From Tateyamaria sp. Alg231-49 (lineage in GTDB: Bacteria; Pseudomonadota; Alphaproteobacteria; Rhodobacterales; Rhodobacteraceae): DNA of 64,000 nt. Each line of letters starts with the position of its first letter. Positions within the stretch are counted from its first letter, which is position 1. The DNA is taken from assembly GCF_900143535.1 (NCBI RefSeq), contig NZ_FRFA01000002.1, positions 186,001-250,000 of the forward strand, in the 5' to 3' direction. Both the position numbers and the translations under genes were made by a program. The notes beneath the pieces were generated by a model, which saw only the letters and a program-made list of their open reading frames with translations, had not been told where the DNA came from and did no database searches. This document shows positions 42,143 through 50,670 of this stretch, in pieces.

Positions 42143-43750
42143 CTAGTTCTTGAATTCCCTCAGAACTTGGCCCGCATTTATCGATGTGCGCTCGCCGTTT
42201 CGCATCGAGAGCTTTCCGTTCACCAGCACGTGCGCGATGCCTGACGCGTAGCGTCTTGGATGTTTCGCCGTAGCATTGTTCGCAATCACTGACTTGTCGA
42301 ACACGCAGATATCCGCGTGATAGCCGGGTCTTAAGCGGCCGCGTTCTTTGATCCCAAGTCGGTCAGCGGGGATCGAGCTGATTTTGGCGATGGCTTGCGC
42401 CAGCGTCAGAACCCGCCTGTCTCGCACGTAATATTGTAAGAACCGCGCCGCCCATCCATAGCCTGACAATGAGCCGATATGGTCCTTCAAGATGCCGTCA
42501 TTGGCGATCGCCACAGTGTCCGAGATCACCGCGCATTCGTCCTGTTCAAGGCACAGGTCCACGTCGGAATTTCGGAAAGACTTGGATGACCACATGCACG
42601 CCATCATGTTCTCACCTTCCTCAAGAAGGATATCAAGCACTGCATCATAAGGGTGGCAGTTCCGCATACGCCCTATCTCGGCGAAATCCATGCCAACGAT
42701 GTCTTTGTTCTCGGTGGCGTTCAGCAAAATTATGTCAGACCATTTCTCGGCCTTCACGATCAGCCACATGGGCTGTGGGTTTGCCTTGATCTTCTCGCGC
42801 GCCTCTGGATCGGCAAGCCGTTTCATCACCTCGTCGATGCCCCCCGCTTGTGCCCACGAGGGCAGAATGGCGGCCATCAGAGTGTGGTTCCAATCGTGCG
42901 GGATGACATCAAAAGCGATGTCGCAGTCATAGCGGCGCGCAAGGTCGATCATCTCGAGTGTGTGTTCCATGGCGTAATCGGGCGCGCCGAACTTGGGTTG
43001 GATATGGCTGATCTGCAGTTTTGCACCTGATTGCCGCGCCGTGGCGATGGCTTCGCCGAAACCGAGGTCGTAATGTGTGTCGCGGTTGCGTACGTGGGTG
43101 GCATAGAGCCGCCCGCGTTTGGCTGCCACTTCACACATGGGCACAAGATGCTCGGGTGCCGCGAGGATGCCGGGGAAATACTCGAGCCCCGAGGAAAACC
43201 CGCCTGCGCCCTCATCCATGCATTGATCGACCAGCCGGGCCATCTGAGCGACCTCATCGGCCTCACCTGCGCGCAGGTCACCGCCGAGGATTGCGCGGTG
43301 GATCGTGCCGTGACCAACAAAGGCCATGACGTTCACACCTAAATCCGTTTCGTTCAGCACGTCGAGGTATTCGCCAAAACCGTGCCAGTTTTTGTGTTTG
43401 GCATCATTCGTGTGCCAGGGCGCGACGCGCTTGATCTGGTCATAGCTGACGACCGGTGCGCAGGAGATGCCGCATTGCCCGATCACCTCTGTCGTTACGC
43501 CTTGATGCACCTGACTTTCGGCGCGACCATCGGCGATCAGGGTGAAATCCGAATGGGTGTGCATGTCCACGAACCCGGGAGAGACGCTGAGCCCTCCGAC
43601 CTCTATAACCTCCGCCGCGTTTGCATGGTTGATCTCACCCTCAGGCGCGATCTCAGCAATGCGGCCGCCCTTGACTGCAACGTCACCAACAAACCCCTGA
43701 GCCCCGGTGCCGTCGAACACTTCACCACCCTTGAGAATAAGATCGAACAT
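42143..43750 (-). CDS. N-acyl-D-amino-acid deacylase family amidohydrolase
   Basis: 535 residues. Metal-site motif GFVDMHTHSDF (His64, His66), the conserved Cys in VIGQCGISCAP (Cys93), later ligands in LYATHVRNR and LQISHIQPK, and the end ISSIPADRLGIKERGRLRPGYHADICVFD are typical of D-aminoacylase/N-acyl-D-glutamate deacylase amidohydrolases. These Zn enzymes hydrolyse N-acyl or N-carbamoyl D-amino acids. GGGAGG precedes the ATG. It is the last gene of a TRAP operon (12 bp from dctM), which likely imports the substrate. Confidence 0.92.
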   Translation of the reverse strand: MFDLILKGGEVFDGTGAQGFVGDVAVKGGRIAEIAPEGEINHANAAEVIEVGGLSVSPGFVDMHTHSDFTLIADGRAESQVHQGVTTEVIGQCGISCAPVVSYDQIKRVAPWHTNDAKHKNWHGFGEYLDVLNETDLGVNVMAFVGHGTIHRAILGGDLRAGEADEVAQMARLVDQCMDEGAGGFSSGLEYFPGILAAPEHLVPMCEVAAKRGRLYATHVRNRDTHYDLGFGEAIATARQSGAKLQISHIQPKFGAPDYAMEHTLEMIDLARRYDCDIAFDVIPHDWNHTLMAAILPSWAQAGGIDEVMKRLADPEAREKIKANPQPMWLIVKAEKWSDIILLNATENKDIVGMDFAEIGRMRNCHPYDAVLDILLEEGENMMACMWSSKSFRNSDVDLCLEQDECAVISDTVAIANDGILKDHIGSLSGYGWAARFLQYYVRDRRVLTLAQAIAKISSIPADRLGIKERGRLRPGYHADICVFDKSVIANNATAKHPRRYASGIAHVLVNGKLSMRNGERTSINAGQVLREFKN

Positions 43751-43762
43751 GCCTTTGCCTCC

Positions 43763-45052
43763 CTAAAGTGCAGGCCCGTAGAGCCAATTGGGCAAGATTG
43801 TCGCGATGTCCGGGAACGCAATCAGGATCAGCATCCCCACAATGTAGGCCGCGATAAAGGGCAGCACGGCAACCGATATACGCTCGATGGAGATGCCCGA
43901 AATCCGCGCCGCAACGGTCAGGTTGGCACCCAAGGGTGGCGTTAGAAACCCAATCTCGCAGGTGATCACCGTGAAGATACCGAACATCACCGGGTCAACA
44001 CCCAAAGAAAGCGCGAGAGGCAGGAAGACTGCTGTGAAAAGAACGATCTGCGCAAGGCTTTCCATAAAGGTACCGATGAAGATGTAGAAAATCCCAATCA
44101 GCAGCAAAACAAGGTACTTGTTGGTAGTGAGCGCCGTGATGCCTTCTTGCACCGCGCTGGGCACATCATAAAACGCAGTCAGTTGTCCAAAGGCCAGCGT
44201 CGGCGTCAGCAGGATGAGAATCCCGGTTAGCAGTGCCGTGAACCGCAGCGCGTCGATGATCTTTTTCAGCGTCAGTTCGCGGTAAATAAATAGGCCGACG
44301 AAGAGAGAGTAGAACACCGCCACGCCTGCCGCCTCTGTCGGGGTGAATGCTCCGCCGTAGATACCGCCTAGAATGATGACTGGTGCGCCGATGGACCATT
44401 TCCCCTCCCATGCGGCCCTCAGGAACGGCCCCCATGAGAACGGGTCGCCATCTCCGCCGTAACCACGCCGTCTCGCGATGATGTAGGTGGTGATCATCAG
44501 GAGGACAGTCACCATGAATCCCGGCAAAATCCCTGCAAGAAACAGGCGGGGGATCGAGGTCTCTGAGACCAGCCCGTAGATGATCAGTAGGTTCGAAGGG
44601 GGGATGAGACTGCCCAATGCGCCCGCGCTGGCGGTTATTGAAGCGGCGAATGGCACGTCATAGCCTTCGCGTTTCATCGCGGGCACAGTGACGGAGCCGA
44701 TGGCGGCGGTCGTTGCTGGACCTGAGCCTGAAAGGGCTGCGAAGAGCATACAGGCAAAGACTGTGACCAGCCCCATGGACCCGCGATAGGCCCCGACGAG
44801 GTTTGTCGCGATTCCGATCATGCGCGTGGCCATGCCGCCCACTTCCATCAATCTTCCTGCCAGAACGAAGAGCGGAATGGTGAGCAGTGGAAATGGAGTG
44901 AGAGACCCGTAGCCCGTCTGCGCCAGCAGGGTGTAGGGAATGTCGATGATGTAGATCGCCACCGCCGTCGTGAGTCCGACTGCGACGAACAACGGGATGC
45001 CCATGATGGTGAGCACGACAAAACAGATGGCGATGATTGCAAGAGGACTCAT
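43763..45052 (-). CDS. dctM: TRAP transporter large permease (DctM family)
   Basis: 429 residues, about 12 membrane helices. YRGSMGLVTVFACMLFAALSGSGPATTAAIG and SLIPPSNLLIIYGLVSETSIPRLFLAGILPG are DctM hallmarks. Its start overlaps the dctQ stop by 4 bp. Second complete TRAP system of the window, associated with amidohydrolases. Confidence 0.94.
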   Translation of the reverse strand: MSPLAIIAICFVVLTIMGIPLFVAVGLTTAVAIYIIDIPYTLLAQTGYGSLTPFPLLTIPLFVLAGRLMEVGGMATRMIGIATNLVGAYRGSMGLVTVFACMLFAALSGSGPATTAAIGSVTVPAMKREGYDVPFAASITASAGALGSLIPPSNLLIIYGLVSETSIPRLFLAGILPGFMVTVLLMITTYIIARRRGYGGDGDPFSWGPFLRAAWEGKWSIGAPVIILGGIYGGAFTPTEAAGVAVFYSLFVGLFIYRELTLKKIIDALRFTALLTGILILLTPTLAFGQLTAFYDVPSAVQEGITALTTNKYLVLLLIGIFYIFIGTFMESLAQIVLFTAVFLPLALSLGVDPVMFGIFTVITCEIGFLTPPLGANLTVAARISGISIERISVAVLPFIAAYIVGMLILIAFPDIATILPNWLYGPAL

Positions 45053-45588
45053 ATGTGTGCTTCGTCCTCTGGCACGCCGTCGTCGCCGTTTTCGTGCAGC
45101 ATGCCTGGCAGACCATGCATCCCGTCATGCCACCAGGCCACGTAGGTTTGAGCCAGTCGCAGCAGCATCAAAGCATAACCAATCACCAGGATTGTTTGCG
45201 GGTAGAACTGGTTGATGCCGAGGCTTGGTGAGGTTTCTGGGAAACGCCAGAAAATGTAGAGGTAGTCGTAGCTGACCTTCAACATGAAGACGCAGAACAA
45301 GGCCCACAAAATATCAGCGATCACGATGACGACTTTGCCAAAGCGCTCGGGCAGTGACTGAACAGCCACCATGATACGGATGTGGAAACGCTCACGAACG
45401 CACAGTGAGGCGCCGGTGTATACCGCCCAGACCATCGCCATTGAGGCGGTTTCTTCCGTCCAGTGCAATGCCACTTCAAAGATGTAGCGTGCGACGACCT
45501 GCGCGAATACGGCCACCGCTATGATCACGAGGCAAGTACAACAGATCAACTCTTCGATGTGCCGTTCGAGCCATCTTAGGGCTTGCAT
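45049..45588 (-). CDS. dctQ: TRAP transporter small permease (DctQ family)
   Basis: 179 residues with four membrane helices and the signature ALHWTEETASMAMVWAVYTGASLCVRERFHIRI. The C-terminal tail is acidic and His-rich (WWHDGMHGLPG...DDGVPEDEAHI). It pairs with the downstream DctM. Confidence 0.92.
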   Translation of the reverse strand: MQALRWLERHIEELICCTCLVIIAVAVFAQVVARYIFEVALHWTEETASMAMVWAVYTGASLCVRERFHIRIMVAVQSLPERFGKVVIVIADILWALFCVFMLKVSYDYLYIFWRFPETSPSLGINQFYPQTILVIGYALMLLRLAQTYVAWWHDGMHGLPGMLHENGDDGVPEDEAHI

Positions 45589-45610
45589 TGTGTGGGCTCC
45601 TTTGGCCTTG

Positions 45611-45660
45611 AGCAGGCACGGTAAAAGGGGGGCGATCCGCCCCCCCTTGAAATGCCTGCT
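45611..45660 (-). promoter_or_regulatory. Long intercistronic hairpin after the second dctP
   Basis: An outer stem AGCAGGCA (45611-45618) with TGCCTGCT (45653-45660) encloses an inner G/C-rich stem, GGGGGGCG-ATC-CGCCCCCC (about 45627-45646, one bulged C). It abuts the dctP stop and precedes dctQ. No U tract follows in the minus-strand RNA, so it is probably a stabiliser or partial attenuator. Confidence 0.7.
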
Positions 45661-46659
45661 TTATTCGGCTGCGGCCTGGATCATTTTGACCAACTCGACG
45701 AACTCGGCTCCGCGCTCTTCGGCAAACTTCGCCTGAACACCCTTGGCTGCTTCGACAAAGTCGGTCTTGTCTGGGTCCGTCCGTGCCATGCCGCCTTCGG
45801 TGGCCAGCCAGGTGCGGACTTCTTCAGTTTCGGACGCAACTTGCTGCGCAAATTCGGCGCCCGCGTCGTTGGCCGCACGTATGATCTGTTCGCGCTGCTC
45901 ATCGTTCAGCTTTTTCATAAAGTTGTCCGATGCAAAAAGCGGCGCAAAGGCAACAAAGTGCTCGAGAATGACCAGATGCGGTTCGAACTCGTAAAACTTC
46001 ATGTCGCGAATAAAGGAGGTGCCGTTGTCACCGCCATCTACTGTGCCGGTTTGCAGGGCCGTGGGCGTTTCTGACCAGGCCAGCGGTACCGGGTTTGCGC
46101 CAAAGGCTTCAAAGGTGGCGATCATGACTTCGTTCTTGGGAACGCGGATCTTCAGGCCGTCCATGTCCGCCATCGTATTGACCGGGCGAACGGAGTTGTA
46201 GAAGTCGCGGTAGAGTGCGGGGCCAAAGGCCAGCATGTGCACACTTGTGTCAGTCTGCAATTTGTCCTTCATCATCTGCCCGACTTCACCATCAAGCACT
46301 TTGGCCAGATGCTCTTTGTTCTGGAAAATGTAGGGCAGAACGGTGACGTCCATCAGCGGCCAATGTGGAGAAACATTATTGGCTGTGATGAAAAACCCAT
46401 CGACTGTGCCCAATTGCATGGCCTTAAATGCTTCGTCCTCAGAGCTGATCTGATTGCAGCAGCGCAGTTTTACGTCGATGGAGCCGTTGGTGTACTCCTC
46501 GGCCTTCGCTTCAAAAATCTTGCCAAAACGACCATAGAGCGACTCTTCCGGTGCGCCAAAGCCCACGTTCATAGTCAAATCCGCGGCTGCTGCAGGCAAT
46601 GCCATAACGCCCGCCAGCATCATGCCAGCCGTGGTTTTCAAAACAGTTCTTCTGATCAT
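45661..46659 (-). CDS. dctP: TRAP transporter solute-binding protein (DctP family)
   Basis: 332 residues from the ATG at 46659; the frame extends to 46731 without a signal-like sequence. MIRRTVLKTTAGMMLAGVMALPAAAA is a signal peptide with a basic pair. The DctP core includes KIRVPKNEVMIATFEAFGANPVPLAWSETPTALQTGTVDGGDNG, with the substrate-binding Arg in KIRVP. Unusually, it has a Cys pair (LRCCNQI, about residue 65). First gene of a minus-strand operon dctP-dctQ-dctM-deacylase. Confidence 0.92.
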   Translation of the reverse strand: MIRRTVLKTTAGMMLAGVMALPAAAADLTMNVGFGAPEESLYGRFGKIFEAKAEEYTNGSIDVKLRCCNQISSEDEAFKAMQLGTVDGFFITANNVSPHWPLMDVTVLPYIFQNKEHLAKVLDGEVGQMMKDKLQTDTSVHMLAFGPALYRDFYNSVRPVNTMADMDGLKIRVPKNEVMIATFEAFGANPVPLAWSETPTALQTGTVDGGDNGTSFIRDMKFYEFEPHLVILEHFVAFAPLFASDNFMKKLNDEQREQIIRAANDAGAEFAQQVASETEEVRTWLATEGGMARTDPDKTDFVEAAKGVQAKFAEERGAEFVELVKMIQAAAE

Positions 46660-46724
46660 TGAGGACCCCCTATTAGGATGCATTTTTTGGATTGTTGCGG
46701 CGCATGCCAACTTGAGCCGAGCAT

Positions 46725-46739
46725 GCAACAACGTGTTGC
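46725..46739. promoter_or_regulatory. Candidate operator in the divergent TRAP/amidohydrolase gap
   Basis: GCAACA-ACG-TGTTGC is a 15-bp dyad. A further arm TTGTTGC at 46692-46698 is complementary to GCAACAA at 46725-46731, so overlapping dyads exist. It lies between the divergently transcribed TRAP operon and YtcJ-type gene (46660-46815) and probably binds a repressor not encoded nearby. Confidence 0.5.
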
Positions 46740-46815
46740 GTCAAGGCTTTTGATGCAGACGGCCATGGACCCAGAAACGGTTTCAAGCCAGTGTAACTGA
46801 CGAAGGTGAGGGACT

Positions 46816-48441
46816 ATGACTGACATACATGTGATCAAAGCGCGCAAAATTCTGACCATGGATCGCGCGGTGCCAGAGGCAACGCATGTCGCAATCCGGG
46901 ATGGGCGCATACTGGCTGTGGGAGATGCCACTTGCGCGGAGCAGTGGGGAAACTTCACTGTCGACGAAAGTCTGTCAGATGCGGTTCTGCTACCTGGCTT
47001 TGTCGAGGGTCACGCACATCTCATGGCGGGCTCTATCTGGGAACATACATATGTCGGCTATCATGACCGGACTGATCCGGAAGGGACCTTTTGGCCGGGT
47101 GTTTCCTCGACCGACGAAATGGTCAAACGTCTGAAAGCGGTGGCGGATCATGCGCCTGAGGGGGCCCCTGTGTTTGGCTGGGGGTTTGACCCGATCTTTT
47201 TTTCCTCCGAACGCCTGAGCCGTAAACATCTCGACAAGGTTTCACCGGATCGACCTGTGGCAGTGTTGTTTTCCAACTTCCACCTTATGTGCGTGAACTC
47301 CGCCGCTTTGGAGCTGGCCGGGTATGACGCAGACACCCAAGCCGAAGGTGTGATCAAGGGAGAAGACGGTGCACCGACTGGTGAGTTGCAGGAGATGGCC
47401 GCAATGTTTCCGGTTTTACGCCGGATAAACATTGATTTCCGGTCTCTCTCTCAAAGCGAGGCGGCTTTGGAAAGTTATGCAAAAACCGCCGTGCGGGCCG
47501 GGGTCACGACGATAACAGACCTGCTCTCCATGATGGAAGACGAAGATCTTGACCAAATGCTGACTGTGACCGGGCGAGATGAGTATCCTCTACGATTGGT
47601 CCCGGCGATTGCGGCCAATGGAACCCCAACGCAGATCGCAGACAGGGCGTTGGACCTGAGGGGAAAATCGACCGACAAACTGCGTTTGGGCGCGGTAAAG
47701 GTAATGACCGATGGGTCGATACAGGGGTGGACCGCCCGCGTGCGTTGGCCGGGTTACGTTGGCGGCCAGCCGAATGGTTTATGGAACGCCGCACCTGACG
47801 AGATTTTTGCGATCGCTGCAGAGTTGCATGCCCGCGGCGTTCAAATGCACATCCATGTGAATGGCGATGAGGCAGCAGAAGTTTGTCTGGACGCGCTCGA
47901 AGCCGCGGCGCGGCAATCCCCATGGCCCAGTGCCCGCCATGTGCTGCAGCATTGCCAGATGATGGATCAAGCGCTTTTTCGGCGTGCGGCTGAAATGGGG
48001 GTGGCGTGCAATATCTTTGCAAATCACCTCTGGTATTTCGGCGATCAGCATGCGGCATTTACCATTGGGGCGGACCGGGCGCGCCGCATGGACGCGGTGC
48101 GTACGGCGCTTGCGGAGGGCGTATGCTGCGCAATTCATTCGGATGCACCGGTCACGCCGTTGGGGCCGCTGTTCACGGCGTGGTGTGCCGTTAATCGATT
48201 GACGATGAGTGGCGTGGTATTGGGAGAGGGCGAGTGCATCACCGTGGCAGAGGCTTTGGAACTGATCACACTTGGTGCTGCACGAACGCTGAAACTGGAC
48301 GGCGAGATTGGCAGTATTTCACCGGGCAAAAGGGCGGATTTTGCCATCGTCGGTGATGACCCGTTCGCTGTTGATAAAACACATCTCAAAGATGTTCCCG
48401 TATTGGGGACTGTGTTCGGTGGGCAGATAAACCTGGTATGA
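46816..48441 (+). CDS. YtcJ-like metal-dependent amidohydrolase
   Basis: 541 residues. LLPGFVEGHAHLMAG gives the first His-x-His pair (His66, His68); KVMTDGSIQGWTARV, MHIHVNGDEAAEVCLDALE, RHVLQHCQMM and CAIHSDAPVTPLGPLFTAW carry the remaining metal and catalytic residues of the COG1574/YtcJ family. The C terminus is the usual LDGEIGSISPGKRADFAIVGDDPF. Substrate unknown; relatives hydrolyse amides and formyl groups. Starts after GGTGAGG; coupled by ATGA to the COG0523 GTPase. Confidence 0.92.
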   Translation: MTDIHVIKARKILTMDRAVPEATHVAIRDGRILAVGDATCAEQWGNFTVDESLSDAVLLPGFVEGHAHLMAGSIWEHTYVGYHDRTDPEGTFWPGVSSTDEMVKRLKAVADHAPEGAPVFGWGFDPIFFSSERLSRKHLDKVSPDRPVAVLFSNFHLMCVNSAALELAGYDADTQAEGVIKGEDGAPTGELQEMAAMFPVLRRINIDFRSLSQSEAALESYAKTAVRAGVTTITDLLSMMEDEDLDQMLTVTGRDEYPLRLVPAIAANGTPTQIADRALDLRGKSTDKLRLGAVKVMTDGSIQGWTARVRWPGYVGGQPNGLWNAAPDEIFAIAAELHARGVQMHIHVNGDEAAEVCLDALEAAARQSPWPSARHVLQHCQMMDQALFRRAAEMGVACNIFANHLWYFGDQHAAFTIGADRARRMDAVRTALAEGVCCAIHSDAPVTPLGPLFTAWCAVNRLTMSGVVLGEGECITVAEALELITLGAARTLKLDGEIGSISPGKRADFAIVGDDPFAVDKTHLKDVPVLGTVFGGQINLV

Positions 48442-49319
48442 AACCGCTCCCGCTTTCCGTCATCGGTGGATACCTTGGAGCGGGCAAGACCACCCTTATC
48501 AACCGGCTTTTGGCGGGTGATCACGGGCTGCGCCTGACTATTCTGGTAAACGATTTTGGTGCGATCAGCATCGATGCGGCACTTTTGCAGTCGGTCAGTG
48601 AGGATACGATCGAACTGACCAACGGTTGCGTCTGCTGCACTCTCTCCGGAGATCTTTTTTACGCAGTGGGCGATATCCTCGAGCGGCAGGTTAAGCCCGA
48701 TCACCTGTTGATCGAAGCCAGTGGCATCGCGGACCCGTCAAAAATCGCGAGTGTGGCGTTGGCGGAAAAGGATCTGCGATACAGCGGCATTCTGACCGTG
48801 ATTGATGGCCTGAACTTTGCTCAGCACATGGCGGATTCCAGGATTGCCCCTCAACTGTCCGCGCAGGTCCAATGTGCCGACATGATCGCAGTCAGCAAGA
48901 CGGACCAGCTTGATACTGAATTGGCCAGAACGCTCAAGGATATTGGCGTCACCAATTGGCTCAACGCAGACGACATTGGTGCACTGTCGCGCATTCTGTT
49001 TGAACCTGAACTGCCGCGAGAATTGGCGGCTTCCTCTCAGGCCGCGCATCCGCGCTATGTGACGTGGTCTTCGAACATTTCCGCGCCTTTTACCGAACTG
49101 GAACTGCGCTCACTCATTGCCCGCATACCGCCGGAGATATTGCGACTGAAAGCAATCGTACCAAATACGGCAGGCGGTTTTTTTGAGGTGCATGTGGTCG
49201 GAACCGTCAGGAACTTCACCAGACGGTCAGATGCCTCGACGCTCGGTGTCATTGCGATCGGCCTTGAAAACACCCTGAGGCTTCAATCCGTTGAAGAGTG
49301 GTGGAGTTCAAGGGTGTAA
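48438..49319 (+). CDS. COG0523 G3E-family GTPase (CobW/YjiA-like metallochaperone)
   Basis: 293 residues. Walker A GGYLGAGKTTLINRLL (10-25), metal motif C64-V-C66-C67 in NGCVCCTLSGDL, a guanine-specificity motif SKTD (VSKTDQLD), and a C-terminal CobW_C domain. These GTPases deliver Zn, Co or Fe to client enzymes. Coupling to the YtcJ amidohydrolase suggests that enzyme, and perhaps the deacylase at 42143, as the client (inference). Confidence 0.92.
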   Translation: MKPLPLSVIGGYLGAGKTTLINRLLAGDHGLRLTILVNDFGAISIDAALLQSVSEDTIELTNGCVCCTLSGDLFYAVGDILERQVKPDHLLIEASGIADPSKIASVALAEKDLRYSGILTVIDGLNFAQHMADSRIAPQLSAQVQCADMIAVSKTDQLDTELARTLKDIGVTNWLNADDIGALSRILFEPELPRELAASSQAAHPRYVTWSSNISAPFTELELRSLIARIPPEILRLKAIVPNTAGGFFEVHVVGTVRNFTRRSDASTLGVIAIGLENTLRLQSVEEWWSSRV

Positions 49320-49349
49320 CCCGCGACTTTTAACCATGCGGTTTCTTTG

Positions 49350-49375
49350 GGCGCCCATTGGGGCGCCTTATTTTT
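49350..49375 (+). terminator. Rho-independent terminator after the COG0523 gene
   Basis: A 7-bp G/C stem GGCGCCC-ATTG-GGGCGCC (49350-49356, 49361-49367) is followed directly by TTATTTTT. It sits 30 bp after the stop and ends the amidohydrolase-GTPase transcript. Confidence 0.85.
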
Positions 49376-49519
49376 CGAGTGTTCGCGGCGTCTGAATGCA
49401 AAAACGCTCGAACCTCCTGCTCCACTGTATGGGCACAGCAGACATTCATCATTTTTTTGATCGAGAGCTTTGAGCCCGAAACTGTCGTTTCTTGAAATGC
49501 CTGGGGCCAACCTCTAGAC

Positions 49520-50281
49520 ATGATGGCAACGCGAGTTTCGACCGCCGTACAATCAGGTTTCGGTTGCCCTTTAGAAGTAGAATTGGCTTTGGATTATTGG
49601 ATAGATGCCGCATTTTCGACAGGCGGCTTGGTTGGGCACCTTTCGTATATCCTTCTCGTAGTATCAATGATGATGCGAGATATCTCGGCGCTGCGATTGC
49701 TGGTGATTGCTTCGGCACTTGCGGGAATTGCGTATGATCTGATTTGGCTGCGCAATCCGGTAGGCGTTTTTTGGGAGGGCTTGCTGCTTCTTGTCAACGT
49801 CGTGCAGCTTTACCTTCTGTGGCGAAAGAACCGAAGCGCACAGTTCACTCAAGAGGAAGCCCAGTTTGTTTTGACACGTCTAAAGGGATTGTCGGCAGGG
49901 CGATGTCGAGACTTTTTCGACATGGGGCGATGGGAATATCTGCCTACAGGTTCGGTTTTGACACGACAAAACGAACGGCCCGAGTTTTTGGTATACCTTT
50001 CAAAAGGAACTGCATCGATCATCGTCGATGATCAGGAGGTCGCATCTGTTCAAGAAGGCCACTACATTGGTGAGATGTCTCTTTTGGGTGATGGCAATGC
50101 CAGCGCGACTGTCATTGTAACGGAACCTGCGCGCGTGTGGCGGATTGAGGCGGAAAAGATTGAACGGTTAATGCAGGATAGACCGAATATTGCGAATGCA
50201 TTGCAGGCTGGGATTGCGGTCGACATGCGGCGAAAAATTGTTGCCCTAAACTCTGTAGTGACAACAGGCGAACGCCCTTAG
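49520..50281 (+). CDS. Popeye-like membrane protein with a cyclic-nucleotide-binding-type domain
   Basis: 253 residues. Three membrane helices (about 36-51, 57-77, 82-101), the last reading VFWEGLLLLVNVVQLYLLW as in the Popeye (POPDC) family, then a CRP-like beta-roll domain (about 125-245) with EYLPTGSVLTRQ and YIGEMSLLGDGNASATV. In canonical cAMP-binding proteins the phosphate cassette has Arg before SA; here position 194 is Ala, so ligand binding is uncertain. Two ATGs (49520, 49523) are possible. It stands alone after the terminator. Probably a membrane sensor or scaffold; function unknown in bacteria. Confidence 0.8.
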   Translation: MMATRVSTAVQSGFGCPLEVELALDYWIDAAFSTGGLVGHLSYILLVVSMMMRDISALRLLVIASALAGIAYDLIWLRNPVGVFWEGLLLLVNVVQLYLLWRKNRSAQFTQEEAQFVLTRLKGLSAGRCRDFFDMGRWEYLPTGSVLTRQNERPEFLVYLSKGTASIIVDDQEVASVQEGHYIGEMSLLGDGNASATVIVTEPARVWRIEAEKIERLMQDRPNIANALQAGIAVDMRRKIVALNSVVTTGERP

Positions 50282-50601
50282 CATTCAAAGATATCCGATG
50301 AGTAAGTGTTTGCTTGGTCAGCCCCGCAATTTTGGACACAGAGCGCGGGGAGTGCCTGCTTCGAGCTCAAGTTACAAGAAATTCAGAAGACTCAACAGGT
50401 GCTCGAAACCTCATCGAGACACGACTGTCAGTCTAGGCTTCGCACAGACCAATCTGATTGAGAATGTCGGATCGACATGATCCAAGTTCCAAGCGCCCAA
50501 ACTGTGGGGGCTAAGTCTGCATCCTGCGCAGAACTTGCATCGAAAAATAAGAAAAACGCGCGGCAAACAGATTAGAAATCAAAGTTAGGAAACAGCCGCA
50601 G
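50282..50601. other. Intergenic region, no gene supported
   Basis: The leading part of the 389-bp gap between the Popeye-like gene and the small cytochrome c. No open frame or repeat is supported here; the cytochrome's control element lies at its right end. Confidence 0.4.
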
Positions 50602-50615
50602 TTGATCAGGATCAA
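50602..50615. promoter_or_regulatory. Perfect FNR/FnrL-type box upstream of the cytochrome c
   Basis: TTGAT-CAGG-ATCAA matches the FNR consensus (TTGAT-N4-ATCAA) exactly. Its centre is about 62 bp before the start codon; if at -41.5, transcription would begin near 50650. It predicts activation of the cytochrome gene at low oxygen by an FnrL-type regulator (or a DNR/NnrR relative) encoded outside the window. Confidence 0.8.
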
Positions 50616-50670
50616 CGTATTCTTTTAACGTCGCACTAGGTTTTAGTAACGTCGTGGAAGAAGGCCAAAC

